This document shows, one piece after another, positions 17,960-27,341 of a stretch of 64,000 bases of DNA (positions are counted from its first letter, which is position 1; every line of letters begins with the position of its first letter). The notes below the pieces were generated by a model. The model did no database searches, was not told the DNA's origin, and saw nothing but the letters and a program-made list of their open reading frames with translations. The stretch is from UBA11346 sp038060575 (lineage in GTDB: Bacteria > Planctomycetota > UBA11346), in assembly GCA_964652775.1 (NCBI GenBank), contig CAZZAM010000003.1, positions 124,001-188,000 on the forward strand. The letters run 5' to 3'. The position numbers and the translations under genes were made by a program.

Positions 17960-18862
17960 TCAGATCCTCGGGACAGCAGCTTGGATGAGCACGCGCACAA
18001 CGGCATCAACGCTCGTGGCAGGAACTAAGGCCAGTGCCGGATCGCCACTGGCGTCGGCCAGGACTAAACGAACCGTCCCGGCAGCATCACCACGCGCCGC
18101 GACAATATGCATTTCGAGGAACCATCCCGGGCTTTTCTGACCAGCGCGTGCAATGCGTTCGAGTATTGCTCGATCGGAAGACGTTGCCAGCTTTATAGCG
18201 CTCTCAATCCAGCGTTGCGCCGCTGCAATTCGTCCATCCGTTTCGACCGCCACGACAGACATCATAGGATGCAACCGCTCATGTTGCTCGACTAGGTGTG
18301 GCGGTGTCTGGGGACCAGTTTGCGAACCAGCAACATTGGGTGCAGGAACCAGAGCGAGGACCGCAGGTGAATCCTTCTCGACGTAGAATTGAGTCCCTTT
18401 CTGGAAAGTCTCGCGGACGTAGTGCGCAACAGCGTAGCGGTCCTCATCGCTGAGACTGAGCATCGCAGGCATGCCGCCAGATCCCTTGGACAAGGTTAGG
18501 TAAAAGCCATGAGGGCCACCACCCCATTCGGCCCGGTACGCCTCTGTGCGGAAATTTCGTGGCGCCGGACTTCCTCCAATGCTTGATTCTCCTTGAGGAC
18601 CATGGCAGGCGGCACAGTTCGCGAGGTACTTCTGCTGTCCGCGTTCAAGCACTGCTTCAGAGCGATCAGCAATAAGCACTAGGTGGTCAACCGGCTTTGC
18701 CGATGTCTCAGCGGCGAAATTAACCGGACCATCATCACGCCCGATAAGACGACCCCGCTCCATCCAATGGAAGAAGACATACCCCATGATGCCAGATGCT
18801 ATCAGTAGTCCAAGAACCCAGAGCAGGGGATGGGAAAATTCGCGAGGCTGGGGCGCACTCAT
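17960..18862 (-). CDS. Membrane-anchored monohaem cytochrome c
   Basis: A 300-residue protein with one N-terminal span (FSHPLLWVLGLLIASGIMGY) and a single haem-binding CAACH near residue 82 (NCAACHGPQGESS), with a probable axial Met in KGSGGMPAML. The C-terminal ~130 residues are non-haem and of unknown fold. It lies between actF and coxB, overlapping the actF stop by ATGA, so it most likely carries electrons from ACIII to the CuA site, replacing the cytochrome c domain that is fused to subunit II in caa3 enzymes. That role is inferred from position. Confidence 0.88.
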   Translation of the reverse strand: MSAPQPREFSHPLLWVLGLLIASGIMGYVFFHWMERGRLIGRDDGPVNFAAETSAKPVDHLVLIADRSEAVLERGQQKYLANCAACHGPQGESSIGGSPAPRNFRTEAYRAEWGGGPHGFYLTLSKGSGGMPAMLSLSDEDRYAVAHYVRETFQKGTQFYVEKDSPAVLALVPAPNVAGSQTGPQTPPHLVEQHERLHPMMSVVAVETDGRIAAAQRWIESAIKLATSSDRAILERIARAGQKSPGWFLEMHIVAARGDAAGTVRLVLADASGDPALALVPATSVDAVVRVLIQAAVPRI

Positions 18863-20052
18863 TGGAGATGCTCCGCATTGATGGCCGGCAAAATGCGGTC
18901 ATCAGCAACTTGGACAAGGCCATCGCGTTTCCACGAGCGAATTGCGAGCAGCAATGCTCCGGAGAGGAATCCAATCGCGACGAGCGCCTCAAGGCCAAAC
19001 GGTCCATGGAACTCGTTGCGTGAACAGGCTGGTGCAATCAGCCAGTGAATCTCAAGCCAAGTTCCCAACAGAATTCCGATTCCGGCAATCGTCATGGCGG
19101 TTGGATTGGTGCGCAGACGCTGACTCATCAAAAGCGCAAATGGAACGAGGCAACGCAATACTACATCAGCCACATAGAGTTGACTGTATCCGTGCTGCAT
19201 GCGCATCAGGAAGAATGATGATTCTTCGTCAATATTGGCAAACGAGATGATGATATACTGGGCCAAGCTGATGTAGGCGATAATACATGACCATGCGACA
19301 ATCCAGGTGCCAATATCTTTGTTCAAATGCGGACGGGATACCTGCGCCAACGAACTGCGCCCGAGCCAAACGACGATGAGTGCCACCGCTCCGAGAAACG
19401 CATGAACGGCAGAAACCAGGCAGTAGACCCCAAAGATCGCGCTGGTGAACTGCACCTGGAGCGACAGAAGCAGATCCCAGCTGAGTAGAGTAAAAGTCGG
19501 CACCAGCAGCACGAGGGTCACCACCGACCAGCGCACGTGGCGCATCTGTTCAGCAGCATCAGTCCTTGGACGAACTGCGAGCGCACGCTGTAGCATCACG
19601 AACAGACAAAGAATTGCGACTCCGGTCACCAACCAACGCATCTCACTCATCCACCATGCCTTGCCGCCATGTGGGTCACGGAACAACGAGTCTCGCAACG
19701 GATTGTCGTGCGACCACTCGTAGACGTAAGGAATACCAAACACGCCGATGGCGGTGAACGCCAGTACGGATAACGGTAGGCCCGCACCAACGCCTTCCAT
19801 CACACGCAAATACGGAGCGACCCACTTGGCACCACCGATGCTGTGAGCAGCAATGAAAAAGAGTGAGCCAACTGCAAGCCACAGTGGCAACATCAGACCA
19901 GCAAGAACGGCTGTCCACGCCTGCGACGCCCCTCCTTGACTGAATCCCACCGCAACCACAGCAACCGTCGCAACCACACACATCACCCAGGCGACGGGAA
20001 CGAGCCGCGTCGACTTCAAGACTGGTGGATCCAAATGGTCTAAGCGATGCAT
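18859..20052 (-). CDS. actF: Alternative complex III subunit ActF (NrfD-like)
   Basis: A roughly 397-residue integral membrane protein with about ten spans and no cofactor motifs, of the NrfD/PsrC type, here in the ActF position after actE. The sequence has the typical FALLMSQRLRTNPTAMTIAG block and ends in a basic cytoplasmic tail. ATG 20052 is preferred; a TTG 39 bases upstream is in frame but overlaps actE. In ACIII, ActC and ActF form the membrane part that binds quinol. Assignment combines hydropathy and gene order. Confidence 0.88.
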   Translation of the reverse strand: MHRLDHLDPPVLKSTRLVPVAWVMCVVATVAVVAVGFSQGGASQAWTAVLAGLMLPLWLAVGSLFFIAAHSIGGAKWVAPYLRVMEGVGAGLPLSVLAFTAIGVFGIPYVYEWSHDNPLRDSLFRDPHGGKAWWMSEMRWLVTGVAILCLFVMLQRALAVRPRTDAAEQMRHVRWSVVTLVLLVPTFTLLSWDLLLSLQVQFTSAIFGVYCLVSAVHAFLGAVALIVVWLGRSSLAQVSRPHLNKDIGTWIVAWSCIIAYISLAQYIIISFANIDEESSFFLMRMQHGYSQLYVADVVLRCLVPFALLMSQRLRTNPTAMTIAGIGILLGTWLEIHWLIAPACSRNEFHGPFGLEALVAIGFLSGALLLAIRSWKRDGLVQVADDRILPAINAEHLQ

Positions 20053-20063
20053 CGCGTACTCAC

Positions 20064-20879
20064 TCACTTGGTAGTCTCCGGAACCGGCCAAGACGGCTCG
20101 ACGTATTCAGGGACCGGTGCCGGCAACGGCATAAACTCCAAACCATCGCCGGCCGTTCGCAATCCTGCTACGTCTGCCTTGGCCTGCTTGATTAACTCGA
20201 CAAGCTGCGTTCTCTGGACCATAAGAACCGGATCGTTCGGTTTCTTGACAAGCTCTGCTTCAAGCACCGTCAACTCATTCACCAGCTGGCTCTCAGCAAC
20301 CGCAGCCCGAGCCTGAATTTTTAAGAAATTAACCACGCCCCACCGCCGCTCGCTCGGCAACTGGGCGCGGAAATGCATCATCCGACCGCGCCCAGTGGAA
20401 ATGACATGATATAACTCACCATCGGATTTCTTGAGGGTTCCAGCAATATTCAACGAGGGGATACCACTGAACTGCTTGGCGATATACCCGTTGACCGCGT
20501 TGCCATCACGACCATGGCAGGCCGCACAAAAAATCAGGAAGTCCTGTTGACCGCGCTTGAGTACGGCGGTTGTCGGCGCAATTGGATTAGTTAACTGCAG
20601 TGCGCCAGCCAAGTCGCTGACAGCCAGAGGATATGGCTGAAAATCACGGGGAATCGTGCCTTCAGGTGGTGTCAACATACTCGGATACTGCACCTGACGA
20701 ACTACCGGATTGCCCTGCGCGTCACGACCTGCAACTTGGATCGTCCCAGCCGTCTGACTCTTAGACGCAGGACTATGATACATATCAGGCAATAATTCGA
20801 GGCCGCGTTTATCAGTCTCACTGTCACCACACCCTCCCAATACCAGTACGACCATCGCGACAACGAGTGACTTAGACAT
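20064..20879 (-). CDS. actE: Alternative complex III monohaem cytochrome c lipoprotein ActE
   Basis: A 271-residue lipoprotein: signal MSKSLVVAMVVLVLGGCGD with lipobox LGGC. A single haem site FCAACHGRDGNAV lies near residue 117, with GRGRMMHFRAQL providing a plausible axial Met. The N-terminal half before the haem has the YHSPA...PEGTIPRDFQPYP pattern common in ActE. The ATG at 20879 overlaps the actD stop by 8 bases. It would pass electrons from ActA towards the oxidase. Confidence 0.92.
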   Translation of the reverse strand: MSKSLVVAMVVLVLGGCGDSETDKRGLELLPDMYHSPASKSQTAGTIQVAGRDAQGNPVVRQVQYPSMLTPPEGTIPRDFQPYPLAVSDLAGALQLTNPIAPTTAVLKRGQQDFLIFCAACHGRDGNAVNGYIAKQFSGIPSLNIAGTLKKSDGELYHVISTGRGRMMHFRAQLPSERRWGVVNFLKIQARAAVAESQLVNELTVLEAELVKKPNDPVLMVQRTQLVELIKQAKADVAGLRTAGDGLEFMPLPAPVPEYVEPSWPVPETTK

Positions 20880-21429
20880 GGATGGTCTCCACTGTCGGGA
20901 CCGGGGCTTTGCGGCAGACAACACGTTCGACCCGATGGTTACTCAACCAACGCTCTGCCGACTCGGCCGTATAGCGACCGTCATCTATTGGGAGAACGAG
21001 GCAAAATTGATCATCGGTCGCACGAGGATCAACAACCGAACAGTCACCAGGCACTAACTTGCAGGCATGGAAACAACTCAGCAGGTTCACCAGGGCACCG
21101 GCCAACAACGCTGCCTCCATAATTTCGACGGCCCAAAACTCAGGCATGAAGTAGGGCTTGCCCGACACATTGATCGGCCAGTCGATGACTGATGTTTTGT
21201 AGAAGAAATGCAGGCAACCTGCCGCGCCAAGCAATATCGCAACGATGACAGCGCGTCCGATCCATGAACGCTGGTGGCCCATCGCATGTTCAAGGCCATG
21301 AACTGGGAATGGCGCATAGGCTACAGCGCGGCTCATTCCAGCGTCACGGGCCGCGGAGCAGGCAGCCACGAACGACTTGGCATCACTCCAGTACCCAACC
21401 ACATAGTTGGCTGGCAACGGATCAGCCAT
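20872..21429 (-). CDS. actD: Alternative complex III subunit ActD (DUF3341)
   Basis: A 185-residue protein beginning with a small ferredoxin-like domain (NYVVGYWSDAKSFVAACSA, then VAYAPFPVHGLEHAMGHQ) followed by two transmembrane spans (~residues 56-76 and ~100-120). The APFPVHGLEHAMG motif and FMPEFWAVEIMEAALL are typical of the DUF3341/ActD family. The start at 21429 overlaps the actC stop by 8 bases. No cofactor ligands; a structural subunit. Confidence 0.92.
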   Translation of the reverse strand: MADPLPANYVVGYWSDAKSFVAACSAARDAGMSRAVAYAPFPVHGLEHAMGHQRSWIGRAVIVAILLGAAGCLHFFYKTSVIDWPINVSGKPYFMPEFWAVEIMEAALLAGALVNLLSCFHACKLVPGDCSVVDPRATDDQFCLVLPIDDGRYTAESAERWLSNHRVERVVCRKAPVPTVETIHV

Positions 21430-22759
21430 GGGCGGTCTCCTTGTGGCCAGAGAGCATGGTGGCTTTGACTTCAGCAATCGACACTACCGGTGCAACCCGC
21501 ACAAAAATTAGGAACTGGGTAAAGAACATACCGAATGAACCAACAAGAATCATATAATCAAATTGGGTAAATGCGTACTCAGTCCACGCCGACGGCATTT
21601 GTCCATGTTTCAGTGATAACGCCATGATGTTATAACGTTCGAACCACATGCCGACATTGACCAGGATGCCGATCATAAATAAGGTTCCGACGGATCGACG
21701 GAAGCGCTTAAACCAGAGCAGTTGGATGGGAAGCAGATTACATCCAACCATGAGCCAGAAGGACCAACACGACGAACCTGTTGCCCGCCACCAGAATTGC
21801 TCGCGCTCCGACGGTGACTCCGACCACCAGGCCGAGAACGCCTCAAGCCCGTAGACGTAACCCACTACCAGTCCACAGGCGAGCAGGATCTTAGCCAAGC
21901 GATCGAAGTGATCCAAGGTGATGTAGTTCTCCAGCTTCAGCATGCCGCGCATGGGCACGAGAATGACAAACGCCATCCCCAGACCACCGAAGATTGCTCC
22001 CGACACGAAGTACGGTGGAAACACTGTGGCATGCCATCCAGGAACATGCGACACCGCCAACAACGTAGCAATCGTCGAGTGCATGCCGATGACGAGCGGC
22101 GTCGCTAACCAAGCAAACTGGCTGTAGGCGCGCTCGTAGTGATTCCAGTCGGCCGATGTGCCCTTCCAGCCCATGGCCAGCATGCCGTAGAGAAATTTCT
22201 GCCACTTTCGCGTTGCGCGATCACGAACAGTAGCGAAGTCAGGAATCAGCCCGAGATAGAAGAATACCACCGAACACGTTGCGTAACCGGTGATCGCAAA
22301 AACGTCCCACATGATTGGCGACTTAAACTGCGGCCAGAGGTCGAGGTTGCTTGGGAGCGGAATTAACCAGTAGTCCACCCATGGGCGTCCAGTGTGTATT
22401 AACGGATAAAGTCCGGCGATGTTAATCGCAAAAATAGTCATTGCCTCGGTGGCGCGATTGACTCCGGTACGCCACTTTTGGCGGAAAAGAAACAGGACTG
22501 ACGACACCAAAGTGCCAGCTACCGCAACTGCGATCCAGTAGATGTACGAGCCAATGTCGTTGCCCCAGTTGACGACATTGTTCACGCCGAACACACCGTA
22601 ACCGTGAATCACATAGACAGCGACAGCGATGAACAAGGCGCCGGAAATACCAGCTGCGGTCAGGAATCCAAGAATCCACGGAATCGACGGCAGACGGAAG
22701 ATTGGAGCGACGAGGTCGTCGGTGATCTGCTTGGCGCTCAATGGCGGACGATCACTCAT
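21422..22759 (-). CDS. actC: Alternative complex III quinol-binding subunit ActC (NrfD-like)
   Basis: A 445-residue, ten-span NrfD/PsrC-family protein. The motifs FAINIAGLYPLIHTGRPW, MWDVFAITGYATCSV and GMHSTIATLLAVSHVPGWH are shared by ActC proteins, as is the MRGMLKLENYITLDHFD loop. ActC lies under the iron-sulfur protein ActB and contains the quinol site. Its ATG overlaps the actB stop (ATGA). Confidence 0.94.
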   Translation of the reverse strand: MSDRPPLSAKQITDDLVAPIFRLPSIPWILGFLTAAGISGALFIAVAVYVIHGYGVFGVNNVVNWGNDIGSYIYWIAVAVAGTLVSSVLFLFRQKWRTGVNRATEAMTIFAINIAGLYPLIHTGRPWVDYWLIPLPSNLDLWPQFKSPIMWDVFAITGYATCSVVFFYLGLIPDFATVRDRATRKWQKFLYGMLAMGWKGTSADWNHYERAYSQFAWLATPLVIGMHSTIATLLAVSHVPGWHATVFPPYFVSGAIFGGLGMAFVILVPMRGMLKLENYITLDHFDRLAKILLACGLVVGYVYGLEAFSAWWSESPSEREQFWWRATGSSCWSFWLMVGCNLLPIQLLWFKRFRRSVGTLFMIGILVNVGMWFERYNIMALSLKHGQMPSAWTEYAFTQFDYMILVGSFGMFFTQFLIFVRVAPVVSIAEVKATMLSGHKETAHG

Positions 22760-25700
22760 TTGTGCCCCGCATTCAGTTCAGGGGCTTCGCCCCTACGGCC
22801 ATCGAGGCCTACCCCCTGGCTTTGTCGGGACTCGAGTCCGCTCGGCTTCGCTCGCGCACCCGTCGCGGCATCGGCTTCGCCGATCGTATGCCGCCCACGC
22901 CCCTCGGCGCCAGCGTGGTCAAGGGAGCCCAACTCTTCCTTGGTCGCTGGGCGATTCCGCAGACGACGCTGGTAGGCAATCTTGGGTCGCGTATTCGACT
23001 CGGCATCAAGCACGAGATAGGTGCGTGGATCCGCCGATGTCTTCACCACTGCCGAGGCGGGATCATTGAGGTCACCCCAGACAATCGCAGCTGTTGGACA
23101 GGCCTGAGCACAGGCCGAAGTCAGCGTGCCATCGGGCAGACGTGTGCCCTTGGTCCGTTCCTGATCGCGCCACGAACGTTGGCGTTGAATACAGAAGTTG
23201 CACTTCTCCATGACGCCACGATGGCGAACAGTCACTTCGGGGTTGAGCAACAACTGCAACGGTTGGTGCGCCAACTCGGCACCGCCGATAACAGCGGCCT
23301 CAGTCAGCGCGTTTTTCACCACGCGGTTCAGCGGATCAGACGAACCCTGTGGGCCGGCACGGAACGCCGAGTATTGATACCAGTTGAAACGACGCACTTT
23401 GTATGGGCAGTTATTCGAGCAGTAGCGCGTGCCGATGCAGCGATTGTATACCTGAAGATTGACGCCTTCGTCGCTCTTCATTGTCGCATTTGCTGGGCAG
23501 ACTGCTTCGCACGGTGCGTTATCACACTGCTGGCACAGCATCGGCTGATGCAGGATTTCGACATCCAAACGAGCGTCGGCTTCTCCAGCGGGCGCGGTGT
23601 AATAGCGATCGATTCGTAGCCAATGCATCTCGCGCTTCTTACGCACTTCATCACGACCGACGACCGGCACATTGTTTTCAGCCGAACATGCCACCATGCA
23701 GGCTCCACAACCCGTGCACAAATCCATGTCGATCGCCATGCCCCAGCGGTGGCCAGGATAGGTCTGATGTTTGCGCCACACGGACAGACGACCACCAACC
23801 TTACCATCAGTCCCAGCCTCCCAGGCTTCGGCGCGGTGCGAGCGTTTGGCCGCACCAGGATCAACCCGGTGCATTTCCAATACATCATCCAGCGCCACGT
23901 CGCTGCCGTCGAGACGATTGTGATGTTGGGTCATCGCCAGTTCGTAGGTCTTGCCAGTTTTTGCAATGCTGACCGGAGCACCCCAGCGCACACCATGCGC
24001 AAACTGATAAACATTCGCCTGATGACCATCGGCGGCCGTGATCCCCGCTACGGCACCGGCTGCTGTGCGACCCCAGCCGAGGAATACTTCGACCGTTCCT
24101 GGCTGCTGGCCATCCTGAACGAAAGCGGGCAGTCTGATGCGCTCACTTCCCGCCGTGATTTCAACAACGTCGTTCGTGGCAATGCTCTGGGTTGTTGCAT
24201 CGGCAGGCGAAACTGCGGCATAACCATCCCAACACACTTTGCTGACCGGGTCAGGCAATTCCTGCAGCCACGCGTTGTTGAGTTGGCTACCGTCACCGAT
24301 TGATCGCGCCGCGTTCATCACCAACTGCATGCCGTTGGGAACGGTAAGCCCAGGTGGAGCAGCTATGTCGCCACGCAGATTGGTTGTTGGAGCCGCAGGG
24401 GTCGACAGCTCGATAAAGCCACGCGACAGTGCTGCCGACCAGAACCTGTCGCCACTAGCGGCCGCGCCGCTTGCCGGAGCCACAACGGTTGTCCAGTGCT
24501 GCTGCACATAGCTGCGCCAGGAACGCACGCCGTGCGTCGCTGCCGTCCACAGTTGCTTACGTGACACAACGCTGACCGGGCCGCCAGTCGCTGGCACAGC
24601 AACACGCTCACAACGCAGCGCCGCTGCATTGGCGTCACCGAGGGCCGCGATAGTAAACGCCGCTAAACTTTCTTCTGCTGCGCGCGCATCCCACAACGGC
24701 TGCACCACTGGTTGCTGGAGCTCAATCACGCCAGGAGCAGAGGCACTATCACCCCAGGATTCAAGATCGTGTAAACCCGGAGCGTGCCAATGCGCAAGCC
24801 GTGTTGTTTCATCACGGCGTGTATTCAGTGAAATAATGAACGCTTTCTTTGCCAATAGTTCAACTACTCGCGGAGCGTCAAAAGCCGGATTCGCGCCAGC
24901 AATAATCACGACATCGAATTCATCGCTCTTCTCCAAGTGCGCCAACAATACGTCCGGGCCATGCTCGGTGACCGGAGCCGGGATGAGCGTTTGGCCCTCG
25001 TTGCCGAGGATGACATTAAGCCAAGTTGCCACTCGGTGCAGTTCGCTGTTATGGCACTGCGCTGCACCACCCACGTACACCAGCGAATGGGATCCCAACT
25101 TCTTGGCCGCAAGCAAACGCTCGGCCGCGAAACGCAGCGGTGACACCTCACCGTGCGCTGATCGTACTGGACGTAACTTAGATTCGAATATCGCTAGCTG
25201 TCCGGGTAATGCTGCGGCAACTGCGCTCGGCAACGTGACGCCCAATTCCTGAGCCACCTGCGCCGCAATACCCCAGCCGACCCACGCTGCTTGCTCAGGG
25301 GAAATCCGCACGCGTACATCAGCGCACGTGCCGAGTTGGCTCATGGTCGGCTCAAAGCAAATCACCTGACCTGGCTCGCCATCAACACCGCGACGGAACG
25401 CGCCGTACTGAACCTGCTCGACGATTCCCGTGGTACCACCGCCGAGAAAGTCCGAACCCAATGCAACCAAGATGCGCGCCCGATCCAGACGATACGTCGG
25501 CTTGCTGTCGCTGGCGAAGACATACTGCCGCGCCTGTACTGCCGCTGATTCTGCGAATGGATGATACGCCACATGAACCATGCGACGACCAAGAACTGCA
25601 TTCAGATCATCAAGGTAGGCACGCTGGGCCGGACCATCGACCGGACCGGTGATTAACAAGATCTTGCCGGCGCGCTTGAGCCGTTCGCCAGCTGTTTGAT

Positions 25701-26310
25701 CAAGTACCGACCATGACACGGACTTCCACGCAGAGCCCTCACGTTGATGTGGGCCATCATGGTACACGCCGGGCTGAGCCAGATCGAGTCCACCACGATC
25801 GGGATCGTAGAGATCCAACAAGACCGCCTGGGTTTGCGCGTCGCTCTTGCCCTTGGCCAACGGATGATCGGGATTGCCGTCGAGTTTGATCGGACGGCCA
25901 TCGTAGCTTTTGGCCATAACCGGACGGGTGCGGCCATTAACCCGTACCGCCGTCGAATACCACACGCCCTGACCAAGCGTCATGCCTTCAGGCTGCTGTG
26001 CGTACGGCACTAGCGTGTCAGGGTGCTGCTCATTACAGCCTGCAACCACGGCATAGACCGCCGCTGCGCCAGTGAGCTGCAAGAAATTGCGTCGGTTCAC
26101 ACCTGGTAATTGAAAGCGCAGTTCATCCCGCTGGCGATCTGCATCTGCCGGGCAGGCCGGCGCGTCCAGCCCACCACGCGCACGCAAATCCGCGATAGCC
26201 GTGGCCACTTCGGGTTCGAACTCATTTCCATGACGCGACGATGCACCCGCTTTGCGAGTGAGATCGTCAGGTGCGGACCAGACCTTCTTGGGCATGTGCT
26301 GTTCGCTCAT
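22756..26310 (-). CDS. actB: Alternative complex III iron-sulfur protein ActB
   Basis: A 1184-residue fusion of a molybdopterin-oxidoreductase-like half (without visible Mo ligand) and a ferredoxin-like half. Around residue 75 is a twin-arginine-like NRRNFLQLTGAAAVYAV segment ending in GC. The C-terminal half carries four cysteine clusters: CTGCGACMVAC, CQQCDNAPCEAVCP, CIGTRYCSNNCPYKVRRFNW and CNFCIQRQ with CAQACPTAAI, as expected for three 4Fe-4S and one 3Fe-4S centre. ATG 26310 overlaps the actA stop. The last ~50 residues are unlike the family and come from hairpin-rich DNA (see repeat entry). Confidence 0.95.
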   Translation of the reverse strand: MSEQHMPKKVWSAPDDLTRKAGASSRHGNEFEPEVATAIADLRARGGLDAPACPADADRQRDELRFQLPGVNRRNFLQLTGAAAVYAVVAGCNEQHPDTLVPYAQQPEGMTLGQGVWYSTAVRVNGRTRPVMAKSYDGRPIKLDGNPDHPLAKGKSDAQTQAVLLDLYDPDRGGLDLAQPGVYHDGPHQREGSAWKSVSWSVLDQTAGERLKRAGKILLITGPVDGPAQRAYLDDLNAVLGRRMVHVAYHPFAESAAVQARQYVFASDSKPTYRLDRARILVALGSDFLGGGTTGIVEQVQYGAFRRGVDGEPGQVICFEPTMSQLGTCADVRVRISPEQAAWVGWGIAAQVAQELGVTLPSAVAAALPGQLAIFESKLRPVRSAHGEVSPLRFAAERLLAAKKLGSHSLVYVGGAAQCHNSELHRVATWLNVILGNEGQTLIPAPVTEHGPDVLLAHLEKSDEFDVVIIAGANPAFDAPRVVELLAKKAFIISLNTRRDETTRLAHWHAPGLHDLESWGDSASAPGVIELQQPVVQPLWDARAAEESLAAFTIAALGDANAAALRCERVAVPATGGPVSVVSRKQLWTAATHGVRSWRSYVQQHWTTVVAPASGAAASGDRFWSAALSRGFIELSTPAAPTTNLRGDIAAPPGLTVPNGMQLVMNAARSIGDGSQLNNAWLQELPDPVSKVCWDGYAAVSPADATTQSIATNDVVEITAGSERIRLPAFVQDGQQPGTVEVFLGWGRTAAGAVAGITAADGHQANVYQFAHGVRWGAPVSIAKTGKTYELAMTQHHNRLDGSDVALDDVLEMHRVDPGAAKRSHRAEAWEAGTDGKVGGRLSVWRKHQTYPGHRWGMAIDMDLCTGCGACMVACSAENNVPVVGRDEVRKKREMHWLRIDRYYTAPAGEADARLDVEILHQPMLCQQCDNAPCEAVCPANATMKSDEGVNLQVYNRCIGTRYCSNNCPYKVRRFNWYQYSAFRAGPQGSSDPLNRVVKNALTEAAVIGGAELAHQPLQLLLNPEVTVRHRGVMEKCNFCIQRQRSWRDQERTKGTRLPDGTLTSACAQACPTAAIVWGDLNDPASAVVKTSADPRTYLVLDAESNTRPKIAYQRRLRNRPATKEELGSLDHAGAEGRGRHTIGEADAATGARAKPSGLESRQSQGVGLDGRRGEAPELNAGHK
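22780..22884. repeat. Cluster of short hairpins inside the 3' end of actB
   Basis: Within about 105 bases lie AGGGGC-TTC-GCCCCT (22780-22794), the palindrome GGACTCGAGTCC (22828-22839) and ATCGGC-TTC-GCCGAT (22870-22884), plus an imperfect CGGCTTCGCTCG. Two share a 6-base stem with a TTC loop. They encode the low-complexity ActB tail. The pattern suggests a small palindromic element accumulated in the coding end. Confidence 0.5.
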
Positions 26311-27188
26311 TGGTGGCACGTGCTGCACTGAGTAGCAGCGTTCATCAGGCGGTGCGAGTCGGGCAGATCAGCAGCCCGCCACACTGGCAGGTCTTTGATC
26401 TTCGTTGCGAATTCAGGGTGGGTGGACACATAGGCCGCCATGCGCTCGATCGGCGACAGTTTTCGTGTCTGAATGCCTTCTGTTTCCGGTTTAGATCCCT
26501 TGACCATGCGCTCACGAAAAACAACGACAGGGTCAGCTACTTCACGGTCACGAACGGCAGCGTAATTAGCAACCCCAACCGTCCATGTCGTTGGATCATT
26601 CGGATTACCCTCCGGTCCGCCAACGTAATTGGAACGACGATGACAATCTAAACACCAACCCATGGTCAGATCGGCATGCTGACGCACGACCACCATGTCT
26701 TGCACTGGGCCGTGACAGGTCTGACAGGCAACTCCAGCCGCGACGTGATTGGAGTGCGGAAAGTACACATGGTCAGGCAGCCGGTGGACACGATTCCAGT
26801 GCACCATCCCTCCTTCGTGGACAACACCCTCGGGGTCAGCGTAAGAGCCATTGGCGGCAATCGACGCCAATTTGACGACCTCTTTTTTATCAGTCGCAAC
26901 AGCATTATGACAGGTCATGCACACGGACATCGGCGGCACGCCGGCTTGCTTGCCACGTTCGGCATTGAAATGGCAGAACCGACAGTCCAACTTGAGGTCG
27001 CCCGCATGCTGCTTGTGGCTAAACGCTATTGGCTGACGGGGTGCGTAGCCGGTGTCATTCGTGATGTTCCAAAACCAAAAACCGCCCGTCATAATCACAA
27101 CCATGACCATCGCACTTGGCAGCCACATGCGCGAAACGAGATCAGCTAGACCAGTAGGAGTGGTTGGGGGCTGGGACGACTCGGACAC
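26307..27188 (-). CDS. actA: Alternative complex III multihaem cytochrome c ActA
   Basis: A 293-residue pentahaem cytochrome c with one N-terminal anchor span (MVMVVIMTGGFWFWNIT). Five CXXCH sites are visible: CRFCH, CMTCH, CQTCH, CLDCH and the C-terminal CSTCH just before the end. FSHKQHAGDLKLDCRFCHF and HSNHVAAGVACQTCHGP match the family. A GTG at 27188 preceded by GGAGAG is taken as the start; an upstream in-frame TTG would add a non-conserved Cys-rich stretch. First gene of the ACIII-oxidase unit, so its promoter must lie in the divergent gap up to 27341. Confidence 0.93.
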   Translation of the reverse strand: MSESSQPPTTPTGLADLVSRMWLPSAMVMVVIMTGGFWFWNITNDTGYAPRQPIAFSHKQHAGDLKLDCRFCHFNAERGKQAGVPPMSVCMTCHNAVATDKKEVVKLASIAANGSYADPEGVVHEGGMVHWNRVHRLPDHVYFPHSNHVAAGVACQTCHGPVQDMVVVRQHADLTMGWCLDCHRRSNYVGGPEGNPNDPTTWTVGVANYAAVRDREVADPVVVFRERMVKGSKPETEGIQTRKLSPIERMAAYVSTHPEFATKIKDLPVWRAADLPDSHRLMNAATQCSTCHQ

Positions 27189-27341
27189 CTGGCTCTCCGT
27201 GCGGCAAATGGCTACTTTGGGGGCTGGGGCACATTGCTGGCCGGAATGCGGTCCGCAAGTAAGCCCTTTCTGGCCCAAACCCTAAATCCTACTACGATGC
27301 TAATATGTCAACGTCCTGTTATGCTACCGCGTATCAACCTC

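Noticed and set aside
22756..26310. ActB as an active molybdenum oxidoreductase
   Set aside because: The N-terminal half resembles that superfamily, but gene order (actA-F) and the absence of a visible metal-ligand motif fit the cofactor-free ACIII subunit.
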